The notes: generated by a model not told the origin, from the letters alone. DNA of 64,000 bases from Marinibaculum pumilum (GCF_042646425.1 NZ_JBHRTR010000034.1:124001-188000); one strand, 5' to 3'. Shown: positions 1 through 9,084, numbered from the stretch's first letter. Made by a program: numbers and translations.

Positions 1-768
1 CTTCATCCGGGTCAGCGGCGTGCGCAGGTCGTGGCTGACCCCGGCGAGCATGTCGGTGCGCTGCGACAGGTGGCGGCGGATGCGCTCCTGCATGTCGAGG
101 AAGGCCGCCGCCGCCTGGCGCACCTCGGTGGAGCCGGCGGGATGCACCGGCGGGTCCTCACGTCCCTTGCCGAACGCCTCCGCCGCGGAGGCCAGGCGCC
201 GCAGCGGCCGCACCTGGTTGCGCAGGAACAGCACGGCGATGGTCATCAGGATCAGGGAGGTGCCGACCATCCACAGGATCACGACATAGGTGGTGGTGGA
301 GAAGACGCGCTTGTCCTGCGTGCGCACCCGCAGCACGCCGTTCTCCAGTTGCACCAGCACCTCCACCAGGCCGTCGTCGCGGCGGGTGTCGAACTGCCGC
401 GGCAGGCTCAGCCGCTCGCTCAGTGCCAGCGCCAGCATGTTGTCGAGGATCGAGTAGAAGCGGATCTCCTGGCGCTCCTGCGGCAGGCGGGCGCCGGGCA
501 GGAACACCGCCTCGATATGCATGTTGCGGATCGCCATGTCGTAGATCTCCGCCTCGTTCAGCGGCTCGTCGCGGTACTGCCGGGCCTCCACCAGGAAAGC
601 GATCTCGCCCGCCAGGCCGAGTGCCAGGCGCCGCGACACGGTCTCCCAATGCGCCTGGTAGAAGACGATGGCGGTGACGATCTGCACCACCACGATCGGC
701 GTCAGCATCAGCATCAGCGAACGGCCGAACAGGCCCCGCGGCAGGAACTGCTTGATCCAGCGGAACAT
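1..768 (-). CDS. EnvZ-type sensor histidine kinase, N-terminal part
   Basis: Membrane sensor kinase that would phosphorylate the response regulator encoded just upstream. The 256 visible residues show a first membrane segment near residues 18-38, a periplasmic stretch of about 115 residues, a second membrane segment near 156-176, a HAMP-like linker, and the start of the dimerisation domain with the phospho-acceptor H box HDLRTPLTRMK as the last visible residues. The ATP-binding domain lies outside the window. It is the third gene of a MarR / regulator / kinase operon, 30 bp after the regulator stop. The kinase family is certain; the signal sensed is unknown. Confidence 0.9.
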   Translation of the reverse strand, partial: MFRWIKQFLPRGLFGRSLMLMLTPIVVVQIVTAIVFYQAHWETVSRRLALGLAGEIAFLVEARQYRDEPLNEAEIYDMAIRNMHIEAVFLPGARLPQERQEIRFYSILDNMLALALSERLSLPRQFDTRRDDGLVEVLVQLENGVLRVRTQDKRVFSTTTYVVILWMVGTSLILMTIAVLFLRNQVRPLRRLASAAEAFGKGREDPPVHPAGSTEVRQAAAAFLDMQERIRRHLSQRTDMLAGVSHDLRTPLTRMK

Positions 769-798
769 TGTCAGGCGGGACGTGCCGTGCGGCTGGGG

Positions 799-1491
799 TC
801 AGTCGGCCCAGAAGACATAGCCCTCTCCCCAGACGGTCTGCAGGAAGCGGGGATTCTTCGGGTCGGCCTCGATCTTCCGGCGCAGGCGGGTGATCTGCAC
901 GTCGATGGCGCGGCCCTCCGAAGTGCCGGTCCGCTCCGCCAGCTCCGCCCGGCTGATGGTCAGGCCGGGGCTGGCGGTGAAGATCCGCAGCAGCGCCACC
1001 TCCGAGGAGGTGAGGCCGAGGGGCTTGCCGTCGCGGCTCAGCAGGCCGCGCACCGGATCGAAGACGTACTCGCCGTAGCGGATCTCGCGGCTGCCGGTCT
1101 GCGCCTGCTCCGAGCGGCGCAGGATCGCCTCGATCCGCAGCAGCAGTTCCCGCGGCTCGAACGGCTTGGCAAGATAGTCGTCGGCGCCGGCCTCCAGCCC
1201 GCGGATCCGTTCCGACGGATCGCCCAGGGCGGTCAGCATCAGCACCGGCACCTGGCTGGTGCGGCGGATCTGCGCCACGAAATCCAGGCCGGACTGGTTG
1301 GGCAGCATCACGTCGACCACCAGCATGTCGAAGGCCATGCCGTTCATCCGCGCCAGCCCGTCCTCGGCATCCACCGCGGTGGTGACCCGGTAGCCCCGTT
1401 CCAGCAGGAAGCGCTTCAGCAGGTCGCGCAGCCGCCGGTCGTCGTCCACGACCAGCAGGTGGCGGGCATCGGCGGCGACCTCCTCCGTCAT
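799..1491 (-). CDS. petR: OmpR-family response regulator, PetR-like
   Basis: Two-component DNA-binding regulator of 230 residues. The receiver domain (about 10-125) has the acidic cluster DDD at 16-18, the phospho-acceptor Asp60 in VVDVMLP, and the conserved Lys109 in LAKPFEP. A winged-helix OmpR domain follows from about residue 135. Its ATG overlaps the stop of the upstream MarR gene (ATGA), so translation is probably coupled. A MarR gene directly before this type of regulator matches the petP-petR pair of Rhodobacter. The symbol is therefore a resemblance by order and sequence type and was not verified by alignment. Confidence 0.9.
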   Translation of the reverse strand: MTEEVAADARHLLVVDDDRRLRDLLKRFLLERGYRVTTAVDAEDGLARMNGMAFDMLVVDVMLPNQSGLDFVAQIRRTSQVPVLMLTALGDPSERIRGLEAGADDYLAKPFEPRELLLRIEAILRRSEQAQTGSREIRYGEYVFDPVRGLLSRDGKPLGLTSSEVALLRIFTASPGLTISRAELAERTGTSEGRAIDVQITRLRRKIEADPKNPRFLQTVWGEGYVFWAD

Positions 1492-2054
1492 GGCGGGTCC
1501 CGCCGGTCGCGTTCCGGCCCGTAGATCGCCTGCAGGATCGCGGTGCGGTCTTTCGGCGCGATCAGCCGGCCCAGCACCGTGCGCAGCATCGCGGGCGCAT
1601 CCGGGCCGCCGGCGGCAAGGGCCTCCGCCACCAGGGCCTGCTGCGCGGCGGAGACCTCGCGGACCAGGGCCTCGCCGCTGTCGCTGAGGCGCATGTGCCG
1701 CTGGCGCCGGTCGCTGCGGCCGCGCTCCTGCAGCACATAGCCGCGGGCGACAAGGTCGTTCAGCACACGGGCCAGGCTCTGCTTGGTGATGCGCAGGATC
1801 GCCAGCAGTTCGGCGACGGTGATGCCGGGATTGCGACCGATGAAATGCAGTGCGCGATGGTGTGCGCGACCCATGTCGGAATCGGCCAGCACGGCGTCGG
1901 CGCGGCCGGTGAAGTCGCGATAGGCGTAGAACATCAGCTCCACCACCTCGCGCAGCTGGGTCTCGGTGAAGGCCGGCGTCTCGGGCGCCGATGCCGTTTT
2001 CCCGTGTCGCGCCGGCCCGGTTTGCGCGGTCACTGGAGGGGCTCCGCCCGGCAA
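1488..2054 (-). CDS. petP: MarR-family regulator, PetP-like
   Basis: Winged-helix repressor of 188 residues. After a disordered N-terminal 25 residues comes a MarR core: helices LREVVELMFYAYRDF, the recognition region ITVAELLAILRITKQSLARV near 95-115, and the wing with ERGRSDRRQRHMRLS. It heads the operon with the response regulator (4-bp overlap) and the kinase, and is divergent from ilvE across a 91-bp AT-rich gap. MarR proteins usually bind palindromes in such divergent gaps; no clear site was assigned here. The family call is firm. The symbol rests on pairing with an OmpR-type regulator. Confidence 0.88.
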   Translation of the reverse strand: MPGGAPPVTAQTGPARHGKTASAPETPAFTETQLREVVELMFYAYRDFTGRADAVLADSDMGRAHHRALHFIGRNPGITVAELLAILRITKQSLARVLNDLVARGYVLQERGRSDRRQRHMRLSDSGEALVREVSAAQQALVAEALAAGGPDAPAMLRTVLGRLIAPKDRTAILQAIYGPERDRRDPP

Positions 2055-2072
2055 AAAATTAGGTCAGCCATA

Positions 2073-2101
2073 TTGACGTATATTCATCAGAATGTTATGC
2101 C
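2073..2101 (+). promoter_or_regulatory. candidate ilvE promoter
   Basis: TTGACG at 2073-2078 is a good -35 hexamer. It is followed after 17 bp by TATGCC, a weak -10, in the AT-rich gap between the divergent MarR and ilvE genes. Transcription would begin about 35 bp before the ilvE start. Inferred from sequence only. Confidence 0.35.
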
Positions 2102-2145
2102 ATCGCTCATGGTCGCGAAACTTTCGAACGTGGGAACGCCAAAAA

Positions 2146-3048
2146 ATGACCGAAATTGACTTTGACAAGCAGTACGGCCAGATCTGGCTCGACGGGACGA
2201 TCGTCCCCGCTTCCAGCGCGAACCTGCATGTTCTGACCCACGGCCTGCATTATGCAAGCGCCGTGTTCGAGGGCGAGCGGGTCTATGACGGCGAGGTGTT
2301 CAAGCTGACCGAGCACAGCCAGCGGCTGGCCCGCTCCGCCGAGCTGCTGGGCTTCAAGCTGCCGCTGACCGTGTCCGAGCTGGACGAAGCGACCCGCGCG
2401 GTGGTGAAGGCGAACAACATCGTCGACGGCTATGTCCGGCCGGTGGCATGGCGCGGCGCGGAGATGATGGGCGTCTCGGCGCAGAAGAACACGATCCACC
2501 TGGCGATCGCCTGCTGGGTCTGGCCGAGCTATTTCACGCCGGAAGCGAAGATGCGCGGCCTGCGCCTGCAGATTTCCAAGTGGCGCCGCCCCGACCCGCA
2601 GACCGCGCCGACCCAGTCGAAGGCCGCCGGCCTGTACATGATCTGCACCCTGTCCAAACACCAGGCCGAATCCGAAGGCTTCGAGGACGCGCTGATGCTG
2701 GACTGGCGGGGCCAGGTGGCGGAGGCGACCGGCGCCAACATCTTCTTCGTGAAGGGCAATGAGATCCACACGCCGAAGCCGGACTGCTTCCTGGACGGCA
2801 TCACCCGCCGCACCGCCATCGACCTGGCCCGCCAGCGCGGCTACCAGATCGTGGAGCGGGCGATCGTGCCGGAGGAGATGGCGAACTTCGACGAATGCTT
2901 CCTGACCGGCACCGCGGTCGAGGTCACCCCGGTCCGCGAGATCGGACCCTACAGCTTCACCCCAGGTGCCGTCTGTCGCCAGCTGATCGAGGATTTCGAG
3001 GCGCTGGTGCGCCGCCGCCCGGCGGTGGAGAAGGTCGCGGCCGCCTGA
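2146..3048 (+). CDS. ilvE: branched-chain amino acid aminotransferase
   Basis: PLP fold-type IV transaminase of 300 residues that makes or degrades leucine, isoleucine and valine with 2-oxoglutarate. Visible family motifs are GLHYASAVFEGER near the N-terminus, the PLP lysine in TQSKAAGLYM (about 160-170), EATGANIFFVK, and FLTGTAVEVTPV. The start at MTEIDFDKQYG follows a purine-rich stretch and fits the family length; an upstream ATG at 2092 would add 18 unrelated residues. Monocistronic, divergent from the MarR operon and convergent with the phosphatase. D-amino-acid and aminodeoxychorismate enzymes share the fold, but the length and motifs favour IlvE. Confidence 0.92.
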   Translation: MTEIDFDKQYGQIWLDGTIVPASSANLHVLTHGLHYASAVFEGERVYDGEVFKLTEHSQRLARSAELLGFKLPLTVSELDEATRAVVKANNIVDGYVRPVAWRGAEMMGVSAQKNTIHLAIACWVWPSYFTPEAKMRGLRLQISKWRRPDPQTAPTQSKAAGLYMICTLSKHQAESEGFEDALMLDWRGQVAEATGANIFFVKGNEIHTPKPDCFLDGITRRTAIDLARQRGYQIVERAIVPEEMANFDECFLTGTAVEVTPVREIGPYSFTPGAVCRQLIEDFEALVRRRPAVEKVAAA

Positions 3049-3071
3049 GGTCCGGAGCCCGGGTTCCCACC

Positions 3072-4436
3072 CTACCTGTCCGCGACGGCGGGGCGGAGAC
3101 AGGCCCCGTCGACCGTGTCGGCGGCGATCCGCCGGAAATCGTCCAGGGGGCATGCCATCGGCATCGCCCCCTGGTTGCTTTGCGCAGCGCCGCCCACGCC
3201 GGCATAGCAACCCGTCACCGCCAGGACCGCGGCGGCTGGCGGATTGCCGGCGTCCAGCGCCGCATTCGCGTGCAGCTGCGCGATGGTCTGGGCCAGGAAG
3301 ACCAGCCGCACCACCGGCCCGCCCTGCGCCTTCGACGACGGCCCGGCCGGCGGTTGCCAGAGCTCGAAGACCAGGCCGGCGCCCGGCGGCACCTGAAGCG
3401 GCGCATAGCTTTCCAGCTGCCAGTCCAGGCCCAGCATGCCGCCGACGGTCAGGATCGTGGTGTCGTGACCGGCGAGGAAGGTGAAGGCCGGGCTGCGGCC
3501 CCCCGCCAGTTCCTCCAGTGCTGTCCGGATCCGGTGCAACGGCAGCGATCCCAGATGCGTGGCCTGGTAGGGCGCCATGAAGGCATAGCCGATGCTGGCC
3601 GCATGGATCGCATTGACATAGCCCACCGCCTCCGCCAGCGGCAGGCCGGTGGCTTCCGGCAGGCGCCCCCAGGCCACCTCATCGCCGGACAGCCCGCCGC
3701 CATACTGCATCAGGAACTGCTCCGACAGCGGCCCGGCAATGCCGATCGCTCCCTGGGCATCGGCCTCGGCCGGCACCGTCTGCAGCGTGCAGGGGGCGGC
3801 GGCACCGTGCGCGGCACAGGCTGCGGGCGCGAAGCGGCCCAGCACCTCGCTCATCGCCGCCAGCGGGCCGCGCAGCTTCCCCTTTGCCAATGCCGCCCAT
3901 GAGCCGCCCGCCATGCCCTGCGCCGCGGCGAGTGCCTTTTTCCGGTCCGTGCTGCAGGCGGTCGCCCGGAACAGGTGCGGCTCCACCGCGACCGGATGCA
4001 GCGCGCAGCCCGGGAACATGCCGTCCATCACGGCGCCGGCGGTCATGATCGTGCGTTCGTCGGTGTCCGACCGGAAGGCGAGGCTGTCGCGGTCGGGGCA
4101 GCCGGTCGCCGGCAGCAGGCCGGCGGCACTATAGTGGCTGCGATAGAACCGGCCCATGGTGACCGCGCGCTGGTAGCCGGCGAGGGTCAGGTGGCCGGCG
4201 CTGACCTGCAGGTCCGGCCAGGGCCGCTCGGCATAGGCGTCCAGGCAGATTGCCCCCGGGCTGCCGTCGCACCGTACGGGCTTGGTCGGTCCGCGCAGGC
4301 CGTGGCGGCTGAGCAGAACGACCCCCTTCAATGTCCAGTCCGGGGAAACGGCCTGCAGCGGGGTCTCGGCCGGGCCGGCGTCCGCAGGCGGCAGGGCGAA
4401 TAGGATGGCTGCGATGATTGCCGTCAGCAGGCGCAC
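3072..4436 (-). CDS. secreted histidine acid phosphatase (phytase / glucose-1-phosphatase type)
   Basis: Periplasmic phosphomonoesterase of the branch-2 histidine phosphatase family (AppA/Agp-like). The catalytic RHGLRGP motif lies early in the mature protein and the proton-donor pair is in FLAGHDTTI near residue 330. The chosen GTG start gives a clean signal peptide (MRLLTAIIAAILFALPPADA) and has GGGAG 7 bp upstream. A TTG at 4460 overlapping the TetR stop would add 8 residues. It follows the TetR gene on the same strand and may be controlled by it. Substrate (phytate, glucose-1-phosphate or others) cannot be read from sequence. Confidence 0.85.
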   Translation of the reverse strand: MRLLTAIIAAILFALPPADAGPAETPLQAVSPDWTLKGVVLLSRHGLRGPTKPVRCDGSPGAICLDAYAERPWPDLQVSAGHLTLAGYQRAVTMGRFYRSHYSAAGLLPATGCPDRDSLAFRSDTDERTIMTAGAVMDGMFPGCALHPVAVEPHLFRATACSTDRKKALAAAQGMAGGSWAALAKGKLRGPLAAMSEVLGRFAPAACAAHGAAAPCTLQTVPAEADAQGAIGIAGPLSEQFLMQYGGGLSGDEVAWGRLPEATGLPLAEAVGYVNAIHAASIGYAFMAPYQATHLGSLPLHRIRTALEELAGGRSPAFTFLAGHDTTILTVGGMLGLDWQLESYAPLQVPPGAGLVFELWQPPAGPSSKAQGGPVVRLVFLAQTIAQLHANAALDAGNPPAAAVLAVTGCYAGVGGAAQSNQGAMPMACPLDDFRRIAADTVDGACLRPAVADR

Positions 4437-4456
4437 ATTCGATCTCCCGTCACGGG

Positions 4457-5179
4457 TCAATTGCCGTCCGCCGGCGGGCAGGCCGCGGCATGGCCATAGC
4501 GGCAGAGGAACATCCGGACCGACTCGGCGACCGCCCGTTCCGGTCCCGGCAGCCGCGCGGTCCCGGCACCGATCGCCATCACCTTCGGCCAGAACACGAA
4601 CTCCTGCAAAAGGCCCAGGAACTGGTGCGCGGCGAAGCCCGGATCGGGACAGTCGATCTGCCGGCGACGATGCATCTCGTCCAGGCAGGCGGCGAGCGCC
4701 TGCATCAGGGGCGCCTTGCCCAGGCGGTAGAATTCCTCCGCGATCCAGGGCAGGTGCCGCGATTCCGCGATCACCAGGCGGGTGAAGTCGACCTGCCGCC
4801 GTTCGTCGATGAATTCGAGGATGGTGCGCGACAGGTCCGCCAGAACCGCATCCGGCGGCCTGTCGCCGACGATGTCGCGGGGCGACTGCACCAGGGGCGT
4901 GTCGGTCAGCAGGGCCCAGTGCCGCGCCAGCATGGCGCGGAAGAGCGCCTCCTTGCTGCCGAACCGGTTGTACAGGGTCTGCCGCGACAGGCCGGCGGCA
5001 GCCGCGATGCGCTCCAGGTTCACGCCGTCATAGCCGGCCTGCAGGAACAGGCTTCGTGCCGCGTCGAGAATCGTCGCCTCCGGTACCACCGTGCCGGCCG
5101 GCCGGCCCGCCTTCCGGCGAACCGCCCTCTGCCGTCCCGTCTTGCGGCCGCCGGCCGCTATTGCCTTCGCTGCCGGCAT
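4457..5179 (-). CDS. TetR/AcrR-family regulator
   Basis: Repressor of 240 residues. A basic, Lys/Arg-rich tail of about 30 residues precedes a typical TetR helix-turn-helix (ILDAARSLFLQAGYDG, then LSRQTLYNRFGSKEALF, about 37-85). The C-terminal ligand domain is of the AefR-like type, with FTRLVIAESRHLP. It is divergent from the creatininase/MBL operon across 100 bp that holds a near-perfect inverted repeat, its probable operator. The phosphatase gene follows on the same strand with no gap. Confidence 0.9.
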   Translation of the reverse strand: MPAAKAIAAGGRKTGRQRAVRRKAGRPAGTVVPEATILDAARSLFLQAGYDGVNLERIAAAAGLSRQTLYNRFGSKEALFRAMLARHWALLTDTPLVQSPRDIVGDRPPDAVLADLSRTILEFIDERRQVDFTRLVIAESRHLPWIAEEFYRLGKAPLMQALAACLDEMHRRRQIDCPDPGFAAHQFLGLLQEFVFWPKVMAIGAGTARLPGPERAVAESVRMFLCRYGHAAACPPADGN

Positions 5180-5221
5180 GCCGGCCTCCTTGCAATGGGC
5201 GGCATCGCCGCCATCCGGATA

Positions 5222-5250
5222 TTGACTTTACAGTATAGTAAAATTAATTG
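5222..5250 (+). promoter_or_regulatory. promoter with candidate TetR operator
   Basis: TTTAC-AGTATA-GTAAA at 5227-5242 is an inverted repeat with perfect 5-bp arms. It sits directly after a -35-like TTGACT (5222-5227) and before TAATTG (5245-5250). A repressor bound here would block RNA polymerase for the amidohydrolase operon. The placement between divergent tetR and its neighbour is the usual autoregulated arrangement. Confidence 0.5.
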
Positions 5251-5279
5251 TGCGGAAACGGCATCGAGGGAGCGCGCGC

Positions 5280-6065
5280 ATGGAGATCTTCTGGAACCGG
5301 TTGACCGCGCCGGAACTGCGTCTGCTGGCGGAGGAGGACGCCATCGTGCTGCTGCCCGTGGGCTCGACCGAGCAGCATGGACCGCATCTGCCGACCGGGG
5401 TCGACCATTTCCTGGCAACGGAGGTCTGCCGCCGCGCCGCCCTGACGGTCGGGACGGAACGCCCGGCGGTCGTGGCGCCCGGCCTGTGGTGCGGCCTCGC
5501 CGACCATCATCTCGCCTTCGGCGGCACCTTCACCCTCAGCCTGGGCACCTATCACGCGGTGCTGCGCGATCTCTGCCGGTCGATCCTGGGCGCCGGCTTC
5601 TCAAGGCTGGTCATCGTCAACGGTCATGGCGGCAATGTCATGGGCCTGGCGGCGATCGCGACCGAACTGACCCGCGAACTGCAGGCGCCGATCGCCACCA
5701 CCTCCTACTTCCTGGAGGCCGGAGGCGGTGCCGCCCGGATCATGCAGGACCAGGACGACCTGATGCATGCGGGGGAGGGGGAGACGGCGATGATCATGGC
5801 GATCGCGCCGGATCTGGTGCGCGGCGACCGGCTGGCGGAGGCGCATGGCCCCCGGCTCGACCTCGCCCGCATGCTGCGGCCGGCACTGGGGCGGGTACAG
5901 GGCTTCGATGCCTTCACCACTTCCGGCGTGGCCGGCGATGCCCGGCGTGCGACGGCGGAGAAGGGCGAGGCGCTGCTGGAGCTCTATGCCGGCGCGCTGG
6001 CGCGGCGCCTGCTGGCGGGGGAACCGTGGGGCCGGCCCGAACCCGGGCATAGCGAGAAGTCATAG
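5280..6065 (+). CDS. creatininase-family amidohydrolase
   Basis: Metal-dependent amidohydrolase of 261 residues. Family metal and catalytic motifs are all visible: GSTEQHGPHLPTGVDH (about 26-41), VNGHGGN (about 117-123) and HAGEGETAM (about 163-171). Relatives open cyclic amides (creatinine) or act on formamide-type bonds in riboflavin or mycofactocin pathways; the substrate here is not known. The start at MEIFWNRL is preferred over an ATG 30 bp upstream because homologues begin there. It is followed after 10 bp by the MBL-fold gene, so the two probably act in sequence. Confidence 0.85.
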   Translation: MEIFWNRLTAPELRLLAEEDAIVLLPVGSTEQHGPHLPTGVDHFLATEVCRRAALTVGTERPAVVAPGLWCGLADHHLAFGGTFTLSLGTYHAVLRDLCRSILGAGFSRLVIVNGHGGNVMGLAAIATELTRELQAPIATTSYFLEAGGGAARIMQDQDDLMHAGEGETAMIMAIAPDLVRGDRLAEAHGPRLDLARMLRPALGRVQGFDAFTTSGVAGDARRATAEKGEALLELYAGALARRLLAGEPWGRPEPGHSEKS

Positions 6066-6075
6066 GAGAGAGAGG

Positions 6076-7008
6076 ATGGGCACGCAGACGGCGGCGGCCG
6101 CAACGGCCGCCTTGCCGACCCGCCATCAGCAGCGTTGGCGGGTCGGTGCAGTGACGGTGACCAAGGTGACGGACCTGCTGCTCGACATGTTCACCCCGGC
6201 GGCCCTGTTCCCGGACTGGCAGCCGGAACTGCTGGAGGGCAGCGGATCATGGCTGTCGCCGGACTCGATGGACGCCGCTGGCGTGCATGCGCTGATGAGC
6301 GTGCATAGCTGGGTCCTGACCTCGCCCGGCCGCATCGTGGTGATCGACACCGGCGTCGGCGACGGCAAGGAACGCCCCCACACGCCGGTCTTCCACCGCC
6401 TGCAGACCGGCTATCTCGACCGCCTGCGGGCGGCCGGGGTTGCGCCGGAGGATGTCGACCATGTGCTGCTGACCCACCTGCATGTGGATCATGTCGGCTG
6501 GAACACCCGGCTGGTTGACGGACGCTGGGTGCCGACCTTCCCGAACGCCCGCTATCATTTTTCGGCGCGGGAGCGTGCCTGGTTCACCGACCCGGCCAAC
6601 CACAGCGACCGCAACCGCAACAGCTTCCTGTTGCAGCCCGACAGCATCGCGCCGGTGATCGATGCGGGGCAGGCGGAGATGATCGCCATCGACGGACGCG
6701 AGGTGGTGCCGGGACTGTCGTTCCACCCGACACCGGGCCATTCCCCCGACCATGCCTCGATCCGCCTGCGCTCGGAGGGAGTGGAGGGCTGGTTCGTCGG
6801 CGACCTGCTGCACCATCCGATCCAGATCCGATACCCGGAGCTGAACTCGGTCTTCGATGCCGTCCCGGCGCAGGCGCGGGCCTCCCGCCGCTGGGCATTG
6901 GAGCAGGCGGCGGACAGCGACGCGCTCGTGTTCACCACGCACTTTCCGGAAAGCTCGGTCGGGCGGGTGACCCGCGACGGGGACGGCTTCCGCTGGGCCT
7001 TTCTATAG
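6076..7008 (+). CDS. MBL-fold metallohydrolase
   Basis: Zinc hydrolase of 310 residues related to quorum-quenching lactonases and similar esterases. The metal motif HLHVDH is in THLHVDHVGW (about 138-147). Further ligands appear in TPGHSPDH, GDLLHHP and TTHFPES. An AGGAGAGAGAGG ribosome site precedes the ATG. It is second in an operon with the creatininase-family gene. Its stop overlaps by 6 bp the stop of the convergent TRAP permease gene. A cyclic-amide or lactone catabolic step is plausible; a defence role is not indicated. Confidence 0.87.
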   Translation: MGTQTAAAATAALPTRHQQRWRVGAVTVTKVTDLLLDMFTPAALFPDWQPELLEGSGSWLSPDSMDAAGVHALMSVHSWVLTSPGRIVVIDTGVGDGKERPHTPVFHRLQTGYLDRLRAAGVAPEDVDHVLLTHLHVDHVGWNTRLVDGRWVPTFPNARYHFSARERAWFTDPANHSDRNRNSFLLQPDSIAPVIDAGQAEMIAIDGREVVPGLSFHPTPGHSPDHASIRLRSEGVEGWFVGDLLHHPIQIRYPELNSVFDAVPAQARASRRWALEQAADSDALVFTTHFPESSVGRVTRDGDGFRWAFL

Positions 7009-9084
7009 CCAGCCTCTTCTCTCGGGCGTCCCGTCGCCGCGCGCCGCCGCTGCGCCGCCGGCGTGCCGCCGCCCTCGCCGCCAGGCGTGGAGGATGGGCG
7101 GCAGGGCGAGGGCCAGGCCGATCAGCGAAAGCATCGTCTGGCCCAGGCCGGGCAACCCGACCGGCGCGGCGACCGCCAGGCCGGCAAGGCCGAGAAGCAG
7201 CCGCATCGCCAGCCCCGGAATGCCGGGGGCGAATTCGCCGACGAAGGCCAGGAAGCCCTGTATCGCCGCGGCGATGAACCAGATCCCGACCAGGGCGCAG
7301 GCCAGCGCAAGAGCCACTTCCCCGGCCGGCGCCTGGCCGATCAGGGCGGGGTTCAGCACGAAGAAGAACGGCGCGACATAGATCACCGCGCCCAGGCGGA
7401 TCGCCTCCCAGCCGGCGGCGATGGGATTGGCGCCGGCGATGGTGGAGGCGGCGAAGGCGCCGAGCGCCACCGGCGGCGTGATGAAGCTGACCATGCCCCA
7501 ATAGAGAATGAACAGGTGCACGGCCAGTTCGTTGAGGCCGGCCTGCACCAGGGCCGGCGCCAGTACGACCGCCAGGAAGATGTAGCAGGCGGTGACGGTC
7601 ATCCCCATGCCGAAGACGAAGGCAGTCAGGGCGCCCATGAGCAGCAGCATGGCCACTGAATCGCCGGCCATGTGCACCAGCTCCGTCGCCAGCGGCCCGG
7701 TCAGGCCGGTCGCCTGGAAGGCGCCGACGATCATGCCGATGCCCAGCAGGATCGCGACCAGTTCCGCCAGGGTCCGGCCGACCGAGACGATCATGTCGAC
7801 GAAGCCCGCCAGGGTGAACCGGTCGCCGCGCCGGAGCTGGTTCAGCGCCAGCAGCAGGAGCACTGCATAGAACGGTGCCGTCGTTTCCCATCGGAAGGCC
7901 ATCATCAGGAAGATCAGCAGCGCGAAGACGAAGATGTAGCTCCAGCCCTCGCGCAGGGCGGCGGCAAGCCGCGGCAGCGCCTCGCGCGTCAGGCCCTTCA
8001 GGCCGCGGCGGGCGGCATAGGCGTCGATCTGAGCGAAGATGCCGAAATAGTAGAGCGCCGAGGGGATCGCCGCGGCGAGCATGATCTCGACATAGGGCAT
8101 GCCCAGCCAGGAGGCCATCACGAAGGCCGTCGCCCCCATGATCGGCGGCATCAGCACCCCGCCGGTGGAAGCGCAGGCCTCCGTGGCGGCGGCATAGCGG
8201 GCGGAGAAGCCGCTTTTCTTCATCGCCGGGATGGAGACGGCGCCGGTGGTCAGCACGTTGGAGATCACCGAGCCGGACATCGACCCCATGAAGCCGGAAG
8301 CGAAGATCGAGACCTTCGCTGCGCCGCCGCGATAGCGGCCGACAAGCGCCATGGCCAGGTCGTTGAAGAACCGCCCGCCGCCCGTGTACTGCAGCACCGC
8401 ACCGAACAGGATGAAGCCGATCACCAGGTTGCCGAAGGCCTGCATCGGGATCCCGAACGATGCCTCCGACGAGATCATGAAGAACGGCACAACGTCGCGG
8501 AACGGCTGGGTCAGGCCGCTGAGCGGGTCCGGTACCTGCTCGGCGAAGGTCGGATAGAGCGAGAACAGCAGCACGATGCCGAACAGGACATGGCCGCCGG
8601 CGCGGCGCGTGCCCTCCAGGATCAGCAGGTAGAAGGCGATCGAGAACCAGACGGCGATCTCCGGCGGCGCATATTCCCAGCCGAAGTTCAGTGCCTCGTC
8701 GGAGGTGAGGACGAAGAAGCCGGCGACGACGAGAGTGGCGAGCGCCAGCAGCCAGTCGTACCAGGGGATCCGCGCCGCGCTGCCGCCGCGGATGCGGAAG
8801 CAGAGGAAGGTCATCGCCAGGAAGAGCCCGGCGAGGAGGTGCAGGTACATGCCCTCCAGCATGGAATAGTCGCCGAGCCGCAGGTTGTAGAGCTGGTTCA
8901 CCGCGACGCCGATGGCGATCACCGTCCCGCCGGCGATGACCCAGCGTGCGGCGCTGCCCAGAACCGGCCGCTCGGCCTGGCGCTCCGTCTCCAGCAGCCT
9001 GGCGCCGCGATCCCCGCCCTTGTCCGGGAGCGGGGCCGCATGGGGAATCTCTGCCGTCCCGTGCGACGGCCCGTGCTCGGTCAT
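7003..9084 (-). CDS. TRAP transporter fused permease (4TM/12TM)
   Basis: Inner-membrane component of a tripartite ATP-independent transporter, 693 residues. It joins the small four-helix DctQ-like part and the large DctM-like part in one chain, the form that pairs with TAXI receptors. Many hydrophobic helices run along the whole length; the DctM core includes GFMGSMSGSVISNVLTTG and GGVLMPPIMGATAF. The start at MTEHGPSHG follows a GGTGGAG ribosome site. It lies downstream of the receptor gene, with a long stem-loop between, so the receptor can be made in excess. Substrates of this class are carboxylates or amino acids. Confidence 0.93.
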   Translation of the reverse strand: MTEHGPSHGTAEIPHAAPLPDKGGDRGARLLETERQAERPVLGSAARWVIAGGTVIAIGVAVNQLYNLRLGDYSMLEGMYLHLLAGLFLAMTFLCFRIRGGSAARIPWYDWLLALATLVVAGFFVLTSDEALNFGWEYAPPEIAVWFSIAFYLLILEGTRRAGGHVLFGIVLLFSLYPTFAEQVPDPLSGLTQPFRDVVPFFMISSEASFGIPMQAFGNLVIGFILFGAVLQYTGGGRFFNDLAMALVGRYRGGAAKVSIFASGFMGSMSGSVISNVLTTGAVSIPAMKKSGFSARYAAATEACASTGGVLMPPIMGATAFVMASWLGMPYVEIMLAAAIPSALYYFGIFAQIDAYAARRGLKGLTREALPRLAAALREGWSYIFVFALLIFLMMAFRWETTAPFYAVLLLLALNQLRRGDRFTLAGFVDMIVSVGRTLAELVAILLGIGMIVGAFQATGLTGPLATELVHMAGDSVAMLLLMGALTAFVFGMGMTVTACYIFLAVVLAPALVQAGLNELAVHLFILYWGMVSFITPPVALGAFAASTIAGANPIAAGWEAIRLGAVIYVAPFFFVLNPALIGQAPAGEVALALACALVGIWFIAAAIQGFLAFVGEFAPGIPGLAMRLLLGLAGLAVAAPVGLPGLGQTMLSLIGLALALPPILHAWRRGRRHAGGAAAARGDGTPERRGWL

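Noticed and set aside
6076..7008. Beta-lactamase resistance gene
   Set aside because: The MBL metal motifs are shared by many hydrolases; operon context with a creatininase-family enzyme and lack of a signal peptide point to catabolism.
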